Shown piece after piece: positions 19,041 through 28,240 of a stretch of DNA of 64,000 nt. The notes below the pieces were generated by a model. The model made no database searches and was not told the origin of the DNA. It saw only the letters and a program-made list of their open reading frames with translations. Both the position numbers and the translations under genes were made by a program. Source of the DNA: Actinomycetota bacterium (GTDB lineage Bacteria > Actinomycetota > Thermoleophilia > Solirubrobacterales > Solirubrobacteraceae); the NCBI GenBank assembly GCA_009699865.1, contig WLNJ01000008.1, positions 1 through 64,000 on the forward strand, given 5' to 3'. Each line of letters starts with the position of its first letter. Position 1 is the first letter of the stretch.

Positions 19041-21668
19041 ATGGGCGTAGATCAGTTGGGCGGTGGCAACATTGAGATTCGGACGATCGAAGACGAGATG
19101 CGCGCCTCGTACCTCGACTACGCGATGTCGGTCATCGTTGGCCGTGCGCTTCCAGACGTAAGAGACGGTCTCAAGCCAGTACATCGCCGCGTCATCTATG
19201 TGATGAACGAGCTTGGCCTTCAGCCAAACCGCCGGTACGTCAAGAGCGCCCTGATTGTCGGCGAAGTAATGGGCAAGTACCACCCGCACGGCGACAGCGC
19301 CATCTACGACGCCCTCGTGCGTCTAGCCCAAGACTTCTCGATGCGCTACCCACTCGTCGACGGACAGGGCAACTTCGGCAATGTCGACGGCTACTCCGCC
19401 GCAGCCATGAGGTACACCGAGGCCCGCCTTGACCGCCTGGCCACAGAGCTCCTACGCGACCTGGATGCCGACACTGTCGACTACGCGCCGACCTACGACT
19501 CCTCACGCCAAGAGCCACTCGTCCTACCAGCCCGCTTCCCGAACCTGCTCGTCAACGGCTCGTCAGGCATCGCCGTTGGTATGGCAACAAACATTCCGCC
19601 GCACAACCTTGGTGAAGTCATAGGGGCCACCATCGCCTACATCGATGATCGGGAGATCACGACCGAGGGCATGATGGAATACGTCAAGGGTCCTGACTTC
19701 CCGACAGCGGGAACGATCCTTGGCCTGACAGGCATCCACGACGCCTACCGAACCGGCCGAGGCCGCGTTCGCATCCAGGCACGGGCTGGCATTGAGCCGA
19801 TCGGACAGGGTCGCGAGGCGATCATTGTCACGGAACTTCCCTACCAGGTCCGTAAGGGTGGCGAGGGTGGCCTGATCGTCAAGATCGCTCAGCTTGTCCA
19901 GGAGAAGAAGATCACTGAGATCAGCGATGTTCGCGACGAATCAGACCGCCACGGGATGCGGATTGTGATTGAGCTAAAGCGCGACTCCAACCCCCGCGTT
20001 GTGCTCAACAAGCTCTACAAGCACACGCAGATGCAGAGCACTTTCGGCGTCAACATGGTTGCCCTCGTTGACGGAGTACCCAAGACCCTTGGTCTCAAAG
20101 AGATCATCGTCCACTACGTTGAGCATCAGCGCGAAGTGGTCGTTCGCAGGACTAAGTTCGAGCTGCGGCAGAAGGAAGCCCGCGCCCACATTCTTGAGGG
20201 ACTGCTTATCGCTCTCGACCGGCTTGATGATGTCATTGAGCTGATCCGTGGATCCAAGGATCCGGATGTTGCGCGCGACGGTCTGATCAAGAACTTCGAC
20301 TTGAGCCGAGTTCAGGCTCAGGCAATCCTTGACCTTCGACTCCAGCGCCTCACAGCACTTGAGTCGGGCAAGATCCGCGGCGAGCACTCCGACATCATGG
20401 AACGCATTCGCGAGCTCCGCGACATCCTCGGCAATGAAGGTCAGGTAATGACCATCATCAAGGAGGAGCTTGCCGAGATCGCCGAGACCTATGGCAACGA
20501 GCGGCGAACTGACATCTCGCCGTCCGAGGAAGACCTTGACATTGAGGACCTCATCCAAGACCGCCAGATGGTTGTCTCCATCACCAACAGCGGTTACGTC
20601 AAGGCGGTACCGCTCGACACGTACCGCAAGCAACATCGCGGCGGTGTCGGCGTAACGGGCATGGGCACCAAGGAAGGCGATTGGATTGAACACCTCTTCG
20701 TCTGCTCCACACACGACTACCTTCTGTTCTTCACCAACAAGGGCAAGGTCTACCGGACCAAGGTCTACGAGCTTCCAGAAGGCACACGGACCGCCCGCGG
20801 CCGCGCGCTTGTCAACGTCTTGCCGCTCCGCGAGGGCGAGCGAGTGCAGTCCGTCCTTTCAACACGTGATTTCAAGGAAGGCAAGTACCTCGTCTTCGCA
20901 ACACGCGGCGGAATGATCAAGAAGACCGAGTTCCTCGCCTACAACACACCAATCAAGGCCGACGGAATCATCGCCATCAAGATTCGCGACGACGACGAAC
21001 TTGTGGCCGTTCGCCGAACCTCCGGTGAGGACGAGTTGATCATGGTCTCCAAGTCCGGCCAGGCGGTCCGCTTCAGCGAGGATCAGACACGCGCTATGGG
21101 CCGCGACACCAGCGGCGTCAAGGGCATGAATGTCTCCCAGAAGGGCAACGAGGTTCTCGCGATGGATGTCGCTGACCCAACCAAGGAGCTCCTCGTTATC
21201 ACGGAGAATGGCTATGGCAAGCGAACACCTATTGACCAGTACCGCGAGACCAAGCGCGGAGCCATGGGCGTTAAGACCATCAAGCTGACCGATGAGCGGG
21301 GCGGACTAGCCGGCGCACTTGTTGTCAAGGAACACCAAGACCTTGTCTTCGTCTCCCAGGGGGGCATGATTCAACGCACAAGCGTCCGCGGAATCAGCCA
21401 GCAAGGCCGCGCGACTCAGGGTGTCCGCGTCATGAAGTTCCGCGAGGATGACACTGTGGCAGCCGTTGCCCTAATTGCCGATGCCACGCCTGAGGACGAG
21501 CTCCTTGATGGCCAAGATGAGCTCACAGTCGAGGCCGGGGGAACCACGGAAGTTGATCTCGAATCAGTTGAAGAGAACGTCATCGAGCCCGCGGATGTGG
21601 ACGAAGAAGAGCTTGAGTCCGTTGAAGAAGACGTTGAAGAAGACTTCGACACAGAGGACGACGAATAA
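19041..21668 (+). CDS. gyrA: DNA gyrase subunit A
   Basis: The 875-residue breakage-reunion subunit has the catalytic tyrosine in [10 protein letters not shown] (Tyr125). The quinolone-pocket residues are Ser86 and Asp90, in [10 protein letters not shown], which is the type expected for quinolone-sensitive enzymes. The C-terminal beta-pinwheel has repeated blades (for example [37 protein letters not shown]). The DNA-wrapping GyrA box appears as [13 protein letters not shown] long acidic tail rich in Glu and Asp follows from about residue 830. The gene lies 12 bases after gyrB and ends before a strong hairpin. Confidence 0.97.
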   Translation: MGVDQLGGGNIEIRTIEDEMRASYLDYAMSVIVGRALPDVRDGLKPVHRRVIYVMNELGLQPNRRYVKSALIVGEVMGKYHPHGDSAIYDALVRLAQDFSMRYPLVDGQGNFGNVDGYSAAAMRYTEARLDRLATELLRDLDADTVDYAPTYDSSRQEPLVLPARFPNLLVNGSSGIAVGMATNIPPHNLGEVIGATIAYIDDREITTEGMMEYVKGPDFPTAGTILGLTGIHDAYRTGRGRVRIQARAGIEPIGQGREAIIVTELPYQVRKGGEGGLIVKIAQLVQEKKITEISDVRDESDRHGMRIVIELKRDSNPRVVLNKLYKHTQMQSTFGVNMVALVDGVPKTLGLKEIIVHYVEHQREVVVRRTKFELRQKEARAHILEGLLIALDRLDDVIELIRGSKDPDVARDGLIKNFDLSRVQAQAILDLRLQRLTALESGKIRGEHSDIMERIRELRDILGNEGQVMTIIKEELAEIAETYGNERRTDISPSEEDLDIEDLIQDRQMVVSITNSGYVKAVPLDTYRKQHRGGVGVTGMGTKEGDWIEHLFVCSTHDYLLFFTNKGKVYRTKVYELPEGTRTARGRALVNVLPLREGERVQSVLSTRDFKEGKYLVFATRGGMIKKTEFLAYNTPIKADGIIAIKIRDDDELVAVRRTSGEDELIMVSKSGQAVRFSEDQTRAMGRDTSGVKGMNVSQKGNEVLAMDVADPTKELLVITENGYGKRTPIDQYRETKRGAMGVKTIKLTDERGGLAGALVVKEHQDLVFVSQGGMIQRTSVRGISQQGRATQGVRVMKFREDDTVAAVALIADATPEDELLDGQDELTVEAGGTTEVDLESVEENVIEPADVDEEELESVEEDVEEDFDTEDDE

Positions 21669-21745
21669 CCGCCTTCTGTATCCCTCGGGGTCGAGTCCAC
21701 CGACGCGACCTGGTCAGAGGCCGTTCAAAACCAGCAGAGTAAAGC

Positions 21746-21771
21746 GGGCGTCTTCCCTCGGGAAAGCGCCC
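21746..21771. terminator. hairpin between gyrA and convergent pheA
   Basis: GGGCGTCTTCC (21746-21756) and GGAAAGCGCCC (21761-21771) pair at 9 of 11 positions around a CTCG tetraloop. On the plus strand the stem is followed by CTTCG-type bases rather than a T-run; on the minus strand it is followed by CTTTACTCTG. It is likely a bidirectional terminator. Confidence 0.6.
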
Positions 21772-21785
21772 TTCGTCTGCTCGGG

Positions 21786-22655
21786 TTAGCCGCGCTCTGG
21801 CGCGGCAGGATACGAACCGAGCATCGTCACGGCATCCGCCCGGGAGGCAAGTCCTTCTAAGGCCGACTCCACCCGCTCGTCGCCAACGGGACCATCAATG
21901 TCAGCAAAGAAGACATACGAACCAAGGCCATCCCGCCGAGGCCTTGACTCAATCCGGGTCAGATTCACATTCCGTCCAGCGAACTCTGAGAGGCAGTCAA
22001 CCAACCAACCCGGCTCCTCTGCGCCGGAGCCCCAGAAGACAATCGAGGTGCGGCTTTTCCCAGTTTCCGTTACTCCTGGGGGAAGGGGTGAGTCTTGGTC
22101 TGCGGAGAGCCAGACGAACCGCGTGGAGTTACCACCTTCGTCGACTTGATCAGCGATAACCGTGCAGCCGTAAAGCCGAGCGGCGAGATCGGTACCCAGA
22201 GCCGCTGCTGGGCCATCGCCATCGGCGACAGAGCGAACAGCATCGGCTGTTGAGGAGGCCGGAATGATCTTGGCAGTAGGCAGGTTGTCGCGAAGCCAAG
22301 GACCGCATTGGGCTGCAACGAATGGAAGTGAGTAGACCCGTTCAATGGCGGAGATCTCAAGTGCAGTCTTGGTGATCAGGCGATGTCGGACCGGGTGCAC
22401 CAGCTCGCCGACTATAGGGGTCATTCCTCCCCCGGCGACCAGCTCATCAAGCGTTGCCGCTACCCCGCCCTCGAGTGAGTTCTCCAAGGGGACGAGGGCG
22501 TAGTCGGCTTCACCAGAAGTGACGGCAGCAACAGCGTGATGAATCGTTGGCGTAAGCAGGGGCTCCACGGCGATCCCGGCTTTGGAGGCAGCGTCCTGCA
22601 GTGCTTCCTGGCTGACGGTGCCCTCCGGACCAAGACAGGCTACGCGGAGACTCAT
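21786..22655 (-). CDS. pheA: prephenate dehydratase
   Basis: The 289-residue enzyme makes phenylpyruvate for phenylalanine synthesis. The catalytic domain shows CLGPEGTVSQEAL at the start, ADYALVPLENSLEGGV, and the conserved NSTRFVWLS (with the TRF motif). A C-terminal ACT domain follows, containing VNLTRIESRPRRDGLGSYVFFADIDG for Phe feedback control. There is no fused chorismate mutase, as usual in actinobacteria. It stands as a single gene; its 96-base upstream gap adjoins the 3' end of a membrane protein gene read in the same direction. Confidence 0.94.
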   Translation of the reverse strand: MSLRVACLGPEGTVSQEALQDAASKAGIAVEPLLTPTIHHAVAAVTSGEADYALVPLENSLEGGVAATLDELVAGGGMTPIVGELVHPVRHRLITKTALEISAIERVYSLPFVAAQCGPWLRDNLPTAKIIPASSTADAVRSVADGDGPAAALGTDLAARLYGCTVIADQVDEGGNSTRFVWLSADQDSPLPPGVTETGKSRTSIVFWGSGAEEPGWLVDCLSEFAGRNVNLTRIESRPRRDGLGSYVFFADIDGPVGDERVESALEGLASRADAVTMLGSYPAAPERG

Positions 22656-22751
22656 TGGTGTAGATCCAGTTGCTGTGTGGACATAGGAAGATTCTGGGGC
22701 ATTGTTTGGCTCATCAGGGCCAAGGTTACGGTGATCCGGGGATTCAGCGGA

Positions 22752-23849
22752 TCAGGTGAACGTAACTGGGAAAGTCAGCGTGTTGTTATCGCCGTTTGAC
22801 TCTCCTGGAACGGTGGAGATCGTGACCGTAACTGTCACGGATTGCCCGATCGGTGGCGCGCTGCCGAGCGGCACCTGAATTGTCTGCTGCTGACCCGCCT
22901 TGCTCTGGGCAACAACCTTTGTCACCGTTATCGGCGCTGGACCACCCTCAACCTTGATTGTGATCTGGACGTTTGATTCGTCCGCACTGCCACCATTAGT
23001 GAAGGTCACGGCAAAGGCTGGTGGAGGGGAGCCAGGAATGCTGTTCTCCGTTCCGGCAGCTAGCTCTTGGCCTCCCGCTGAGACTGTGTCGAGGCTATGC
23101 CCGTGTGTTCCCGGCCCAGCAGTTCCAGCGCTTCCGGCAGTGGATCCGAGCTGGGCTGCCACATAGGCGGGGTCCAGCCATTGCCAGCTTGGGAGGAAGC
23201 TCGACTTGGCTACCTGTACGCCCCCTGCACCAACTGCAATTCCATCGCTGTCGAGTGCGGCGGTGATCGCACCGGCAACCTTCCACTGGTAGACGGCGTC
23301 AGATGCGTCAAAGGCGCGCATGTTGCCCGCAATGCTCTGAACAGCCCGCTGGCTGTCAGCTGAGTTACGCGACACGGCTGTCTGGAGGTCCCTAGCGATT
23401 GCCGCTATTCCGTCCCGGCGGAGTTCCATGACGAGCACGAGGTTGTCCCTCGCGGCCTTGAGGCTGTCCGGCGGATCAAGGCGTTGTGCCTGCTTGACCT
23501 GCTCCCCGGAGAGGACTGAGATCTGGTTCACGCTCTCCTGGAGAGTGGTGGGAGCTTTTGTTGTTGCGCCTTGAAGTTCCTTGAAGAATGCCTTGCCGAC
23601 CTGACTATCTGAGTCAGCAACGAGCTGGGCAGCTTTGCTGTTGAACTCTTTCAGTTGCGAGGTTGTGCGGGAGTCTGCGCAGCTCTTGACGGCGAAGACC
23701 ATGATCAGCAGGAGAACCACTGCACCGCCGGCTGCCATCAGGCGGCGTTGGACCACAGACTGTTGATCCGGCGAGCGGTTTGCACCCGACGATCGCGGGG
23801 ATGATTTGGCCGGTGCGGCTTCTGTGGGTTCGTCGTCGAAGAACGACAT
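22752..23849 (-). CDS. membrane-anchored protein with CARDB-like C-terminal domain
   Basis: This protein of 365 residues is not assigned a function. Three consecutive ATGs lie at the start; the third (23849) is chosen because AAGGA sits six bases before it. After an acidic/Ser-rich cytoplasmic stretch, one membrane helix (AGGAVVLLLIMVFAVKSCA, about 40-58) precedes an alpha-helical extracellular region of about 160 residues with heptad-like content. A Gly/Thr linker follows, and then a beta-rich domain (AFAVTFTNGGSADESNVQITIKV to NNTLTFPVTFT) resembling CARDB/Ig-like adhesion domains. It is divergent from the kinase operon across a 170-base gap and may be its partner in envelope sensing (inference). 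Confidence 0.75.
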   Translation of the reverse strand: MSFFDDEPTEAAPAKSSPRSSGANRSPDQQSVVQRRLMAAGGAVVLLLIMVFAVKSCADSRTTSQLKEFNSKAAQLVADSDSQVGKAFFKELQGATTKAPTTLQESVNQISVLSGEQVKQAQRLDPPDSLKAARDNLVLVMELRRDGIAAIARDLQTAVSRNSADSQRAVQSIAGNMRAFDASDAVYQWKVAGAITAALDSDGIAVGAGGVQVAKSSFLPSWQWLDPAYVAAQLGSTAGSAGTAGPGTHGHSLDTVSAGGQELAAGTENSIPGSPPPAFAVTFTNGGSADESNVQITIKVEGGPAPITVTKVVAQSKAGQQQTIQVPLGSAPPIGQSVTVTVTISTVPGESNGDNNTLTFPVTFT

Positions 23850-24017
23850 CATCATTCCTTGTGGCGGGAGTTTCCCACCGTCAGTTGCTGATTATGGCCA
23901 CCGTGACGGCGGCGGGCGTCTCTGCAAGCCCTCCTGCGATCAAATCTCAGGTCATTTGCCCGTGAGAAGGCGGTGTTTTGGGCAGGTAAGACCTTCTGGA
24001 CGGCGAAATTAGACCGG

Positions 24018-25841
24018 ATGGCCCGAACTCGGGATCAGAGTCCACCCCAAAGCACTGTCGTACTTGAGCGATACCGGCTCGTCGAGTCAATCGGCTCGGG
24101 CGCTTTCGGCACGGTCTGGCGGGCAGAAGACGAACACCTCCAGCGGGATGTTGCTGTTAAGGCAATTCCAGCTGATCTGGCTGGCGAACGGGCCGAGAGG
24201 GAGATCAGAGCGGCAGCCAGACTTTCTCACCCCGGCGTGGTGACACTGCATGAGGCCAGTAGCGATGAGACGCACACCTACCTTGTCTCCGAGTACGTCC
24301 GGGGTATGACACTTGGGCAGATCTACGCTGAGGGACGCTGTTCAGACCGAGACGTGGTCCGGATTGGGGCCGCCCTGGCCGCTGCCCTAGACCACGCTCA
24401 CTCCCAAGGCGTGATCCACCGTGATGTAAAGCCAGGGAACATTCTGATCCCAGATGCCCCAAAGTCTGAGGCGGGAATAGTCAAGCTCGCTGACTTTGGG
24501 ATTGCCCGCCTTAGCGGAGAGTCCTCACTGACCCGGACCGGGGATGTGATCGGAACCCTGGCCTACATGTCCCCAGAGCAGGCGTCAGCTCAACCGATCG
24601 GACCAGAGACAGACCTGTGGGCGCTAGCCATTGTGGTCTTCGAGGGACTGACCGGCTCCAACCCCGTGCGGGGACGGACGGCTGCGGAAACGGCACGTAA
24701 CCTCGCCTCCGGAGAGTTCCCGCTGCTGGTGGATGAGCGTCCGGACCTAGAGGAGCGTCTGGTTGAGGCGGTTGACCGAGCACTGGAGCCTGACCCCAAC
24801 GATCGCGGAACGCTTGCCGAGTTGGGCGAGGCGCTAGCCGCGGCCGTAGAGGGGACTGATGACGAACCGGGGACAATCGCGCCGGCGATCAGGCGTGGTG
24901 GAGAAGAGATCCGCATCAGGCGCAACACCCCGGAGGAGATGGAGCAACGAAGGGAGCCACTTGCGCCTCGACCCGGGGGCGACACGGTCATCGCGTCAGC
25001 AGCCGGCATTGGGAAGGCCCCAAGCCTTGGCTGGGTCCGAAGAGCGGTCGCTGCGACTGCTGCTGGGGGTGTCTCACTGCTTTGGAGTCTCGAACTCGCA
25101 CCCGCCTCAGAGCGTGCCTCGATCTGGATTGTTGCTGGTGTCGTTACCGCCTTGGTGGCAGTCTTCCCCCGAGCAGGCTGGTTTGCCGGAGTGGTAGGCG
25201 CCGTGATCGCGATGGCTGCTGCCGGTAAGACTGGCGAGGCCCTAGTGCTAGCCGCAGCACTCCTACCCTGTGCTCCTCTCCTGTGGAGGATGCCCGAATG
25301 GTGGTCGCTTCCCTCCCTGGCCCCACTACTGGGATCACCGGGCTTTGCGGGTGCCTGGCCAGCCTTCGCGGCGTTTGCGGGGAGCGCGTGGCTCCGCTTC
25401 GCAGCAGGCGCTGTTGGGGCATGGCAGATTGGCTGCGCTGAACTTCTTCTAAACCGGACACTGCTCGGAGGGCCACCAGCCAAGGCAGATGCTGCCGCGG
25501 TCTGGGCGCAGGATCCAGGTGGGGCAGTGACCCATGGTTTGATCCCCCTGTTGCAGGGCCCACTACCAGCGGTCGCTGGCGTTTGGGGACTTGGGGCGCT
25601 CGTGCTGCCGCTCGTAGTCAGGGGCGAGAATGCTGTCGCGGATGCTGTCTGTGGGGCTATTTGGGCGGGAGTAATCGGACTGGCAACAGCGACCGTCTCG
25701 GGCGGCCTCTCGCGGGGAGTTCTTGCCGGGGCGCTTGGTGGAGCGGCCATCGTGGTTGCCCTGAGGGGACTTCCCATCTTCGATTCTCGCGATGAGGACG
25801 ACGGACCTCGTACCATGATCAAAAGGTTGCGTGGCATCTAA
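24018..25841 (+). CDS. Ser/Thr protein kinase with polytopic membrane C-terminus
   Basis: The kinase domain occupies about residues 19-285: glycine loop GSGAFGTVW, VAIP-type lysine in DVAVKAIP, HRDVKPGN (134-141), DFGIARL, and the activation segment ending in YMSPEQ. The rest (about 335-585) is hydrophobic, with many predicted helices and an acidic end (DSRDEDDGPRTMIKRLRGI), instead of the single helix plus sensor domain of most Hanks-type kinases. The start is set at ATG 24018; a GTG 45 bases upstream would add residues with no homology. It is the first gene of the fhaA-fhaB-pstP operon; its TAATG stop/start overlap couples it to fhaA, so FHA proteins are likely substrates. Confidence 0.88.
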   Translation: MARTRDQSPPQSTVVLERYRLVESIGSGAFGTVWRAEDEHLQRDVAVKAIPADLAGERAEREIRAAARLSHPGVVTLHEASSDETHTYLVSEYVRGMTLGQIYAEGRCSDRDVVRIGAALAAALDHAHSQGVIHRDVKPGNILIPDAPKSEAGIVKLADFGIARLSGESSLTRTGDVIGTLAYMSPEQASAQPIGPETDLWALAIVVFEGLTGSNPVRGRTAAETARNLASGEFPLLVDERPDLEERLVEAVDRALEPDPNDRGTLAELGEALAAAVEGTDDEPGTIAPAIRRGGEEIRIRRNTPEEMEQRREPLAPRPGGDTVIASAAGIGKAPSLGWVRRAVAATAAGGVSLLWSLELAPASERASIWIVAGVVTALVAVFPRAGWFAGVVGAVIAMAAAGKTGEALVLAAALLPCAPLLWRMPEWWSLPSLAPLLGSPGFAGAWPAFAAFAGSAWLRFAAGAVGAWQIGCAELLLNRTLLGGPPAKADAAAVWAQDPGGAVTHGLIPLLQGPLPAVAGVWGLGALVLPLVVRGENAVADAVCGAIWAGVIGLATATVSGGLSRGVLAGALGGAAIVVALRGLPIFDSRDEDDGPRTMIKRLRGI

Positions 25842-26656
25842 TGAGCGTTCTAAAGACTCTTGAGAGCAGGATCGCAGGCCTCGTTGAGGGGACGTTTTCG
25901 CGCGCCTTCAGGTCCGAGGTCCGTCCGGTCGAGATCGCGAGGCGTCTGACTCGAGAGATGGACGAACACAGAGCACCACTCGTGTCGCGGGTCTATGCGC
26001 CGACCGACTACACAGTGTTCCTGGGGGACGAGGACTACGACCGGTTCGCACCACACGAGCTTGAGCTCAAAGAGGAGCTTTCGTCTTACCTACTCGAGCA
26101 TGCGCGTCGCGAGGATCTTGTCTTGAGCGAGACGCCCGTAATCACGATCGCCCGTGATTCAGCTTTGGGCCTTGGAGAGTTTGGAATCAAGACCACGCCC
26201 GTGGATCGGGAGGCCCTCGGTGAGCGGCGACGAGATCGACAGGAGCGTCCGCCGGCGCCGATCGCACCAGTCCCACCCCGGGTGACTCCGCCGCCAGCAG
26301 CGTTCACACCACCACCTGTAGCTGCGCCCGTTCCGATCCCAACACCGCCACCGGTACCCGCGGCCGCCCCGACGGTTGGGGGAGCAACCCTTTCGGCAGC
26401 AGGCCATCTGATTGAACTTGATCCCACTGGAACAGTCCTCGGGCGGAGCAGGTCATGCGATGTGGTCCTTGAAGATCCCAATGCTTCGAGGCAGCACGCA
26501 AAGCTGCAGATGACAGGAGCTGATTGGACAGTCGAAGACTTGGGTTCAACCAATGGAGTGGATGTCAACGGGTCAAGGATCTCTGGGCCGACCCGCCTAG
26601 CGACAGGCGACCTGATCCGGTTGGGCCACACGGACTTGACCTTCAAGGTGGGCTGA
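25841..26656 (+). CDS. fhaA: FhaA-like protein (DUF3662 and FHA domains)
   Basis: The 271-residue protein begins with the DUF3662 domain (LESRIAGLVEGTFSRAFRSEVRPVEIARRLTREMD, then VYAPTDYTVFLGDEDYDRF). A Pro/Ala-rich linker spans about 145-185, and a C-terminal FHA domain covers 192-270 (GTVLGRSRSCDVVLEDPNASRQHAKL, LGSTNGVDVNG). Mycobacterial FhaA binds phosphorylated MviN and regulates peptidoglycan precursor export. FHA domains bind phosphothreonine. This one starts at the stop of the kinase gene. Confidence 0.93.
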   Translation: MSVLKTLESRIAGLVEGTFSRAFRSEVRPVEIARRLTREMDEHRAPLVSRVYAPTDYTVFLGDEDYDRFAPHELELKEELSSYLLEHARREDLVLSETPVITIARDSALGLGEFGIKTTPVDREALGERRRDRQERPPAPIAPVPPRVTPPPAAFTPPPVAAPVPIPTPPPVPAAAPTVGGATLSAAGHLIELDPTGTVLGRSRSCDVVLEDPNASRQHAKLQMTGADWTVEDLGSTNGVDVNGSRISGPTRLATGDLIRLGHTDLTFKVG

Positions 26657-26657
26657 C

Positions 26658-27134
26658 ATGCTTGAACTAAGTTCACTGGCGCTTCAAATTGGTTTCTTGA
26701 CGGTTCTGTATGTGTTCCTCTTCTGGGTAGCGACCAGTGCATTGCGCGACGTCGCGCAAGCTGGACGACCGGCCGCGGCAGCTGACCCGGACGCAACCGG
26801 ACTCCACGCTGCAGTTGACTCAATGGCCGTGGCGTCCTCTGGAGCTGATGCCCAGCTCGTTGTCGTAGCTGCGCCAGGTCACGAGACTGGGTGGACCTAT
26901 GACATTGGTCCAGGAGCAACCCTGGGCCGCGGTGATGTCGAAATCCGACTCGAAGACCAGTTCGCCTCAAGCCGCCACGCAAGAATTGTTCGCCAAGGGG
27001 CAACCTTGGTTCTTGAGGACTTGGACTCCACCAACGGCACCTGGCTGAATGATTCACAGCTCGGTGGACCTACGCCACTCCATGCCGGGGACCGCATCCG
27101 GATCGGCGACAGTGAGTTCAGGTTCCAGCCATGA
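26658..27134 (+). CDS. fhaB: FhaB/FipA-like membrane FHA protein
   Basis: The 158-residue protein has an N-terminal membrane helix (LALQIGFLTVLYVFLFWVATSAL, about 6-28), a short variable linker, and an FHA domain from about 80 (GATLGRGDVEIRLEDQFASSRHARI, LDSTNGTWLND). The mycobacterial orthologue FipA interacts with FtsZ and is a substrate of the PknA/PknB kinases. It follows fhaA after one base, and its end overlaps pstP by four bases (ATGA). Confidence 0.93.
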   Translation: MLELSSLALQIGFLTVLYVFLFWVATSALRDVAQAGRPAAAADPDATGLHAAVDSMAVASSGADAQLVVVAAPGHETGWTYDIGPGATLGRGDVEIRLEDQFASSRHARIVRQGATLVLEDLDSTNGTWLNDSQLGGPTPLHAGDRIRIGDSEFRFQP

Positions 27135-28240
27135 GTCTCCGGGTCGTCGAGCACGCTGAGCGCAGCGACACTGGATTGGTCCGTGAAGCCAACGAGGACT
27201 CGTTCCTCGTTAGAGCCCCGCTCTTTGTGGTCGCTGACGGGATGGGCGGTGCGAGCGCTGGTGAGGTGGCCTCCAGGGCGGCGGTTGAGGAGTTCGCGGG
27301 AGGCCTACCTTCAGGCGACGACCCCGAGCAGCAGCTTGCGGCCGTTGTGGCACGAGCCAACCAGCGGATCAACAGTGAGGCTGCCGCTGACGACCGCCGC
27401 AAGGGAATGGGAACGACGGTTACCGCAGCGCTAGTCGGCGACGGGACAGTCTCCATTGCGCATGTCGGCGACTCGCGGGCCTATCTCATCCGCGGGGATG
27501 CGCTAGCCCAGTTGACCAGAGACCACACTTTGGTGGATGAACTCGTTCGGCAAGGCCAGCTGACCCCAGCCGAGGCTGCCGAGCACCCCCAGCGATCAAT
27601 CATCACGCGAGCGCTCGGGCCCGAACCACATGTCCAGATAGACACGCTCACTCAGGAGGTTGAGGACGGCGATGTGCTGCTCCTCTGCAGCGATGGCCTG
27701 ACCGGCATGGTGGATGACGCGACACTCGCGGCCACAGTGTCCGAAGCAGAGTCGCTCTCTGACGCAGCTAGGGACTTGATCACCAAGGCCAATGCGGCTG
27801 GGGGAAGGGACAACATCACCGTTCTGCTCCTCAGGATCAGTACCGGGACCACGGGCCGCGCTGCCGCCCTGCCCGGAGCAAACAAGACTCAGGTTGGCGG
27901 GGCTGCCGCTGAGCCCAGCGGCAAGAAGTCCCGACGCGGGCTTGCTGCTGCCGTCGTTATTACCGCCCTACTGGCACTGATTGCCGGAGCTGGCTGGGAA
28001 GCCTCTAGAGCCGTCTTCTTCCTAGGGACAGACGCCAACGGCACGGTGACTATTTACAGGGGGCTTCCCTACGAGTTACCACTGAGCTTGGACCTGTATC
28101 AGCGGTGGTACACGAGCGGTGTTCCTGCGAGCGTTCTGACCCCATCGCAGAAGACCAGACTCTTGGATCACAAGCTGCGAACCAAGCGGGATGCTTCTGA
28201 CCTGGTCGCAAGTCTTGAACGCGGTGACCTGACCAAGTGA
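27131..28240 (+). CDS. pstP: PP2C-type protein phosphatase PstP
   Basis: The 369-residue protein reverses Ser/Thr kinase signalling. The PP2C domain (about 1-240) contains the metal-binding motifs REANEDSF, VADGMGG, GTTVTAALV, AHVGDSRAYLIR, LLLCSDGLTGMV and GGRDNITVLLL. A membrane helix follows (AAAVVITALLALIAGAGW, about 276-294) and then a short external domain with TVTIYRGLPYELP. This matches mycobacterial PstP. It is coupled to the ftsW/rodA gene by a GTGA overlap. Confidence 0.94.
   Translation: MSLRVVEHAERSDTGLVREANEDSFLVRAPLFVVADGMGGASAGEVASRAAVEEFAGGLPSGDDPEQQLAAVVARANQRINSEAAADDRRKGMGTTVTAALVGDGTVSIAHVGDSRAYLIRGDALAQLTRDHTLVDELVRQGQLTPAEAAEHPQRSIITRALGPEPHVQIDTLTQEVEDGDVLLLCSDGLTGMVDDATLAATVSEAESLSDAARDLITKANAAGGRDNITVLLLRISTGTTGRAAALPGANKTQVGGAAAEPSGKKSRRGLAAAVVITALLALIAGAGWEASRAVFFLGTDANGTVTIYRGLPYELPLSLDLYQRWYTSGVPASVLTPSQKTRLLDHKLRTKRDASDLVASLERGDLTK

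Noticed and set aside
20855-20885. TTTCAACACGTGATTTCAAGG in gyrA as parS
   Set aside because: Imperfect half-sites and coding context; weaker than the site at 9938.
22732-22754. TGATCC/GGATCA inverted repeat as terminator of the CARDB-like gene
   Set aside because: Six-base stem with an 11-base loop and no T-run; too weak.
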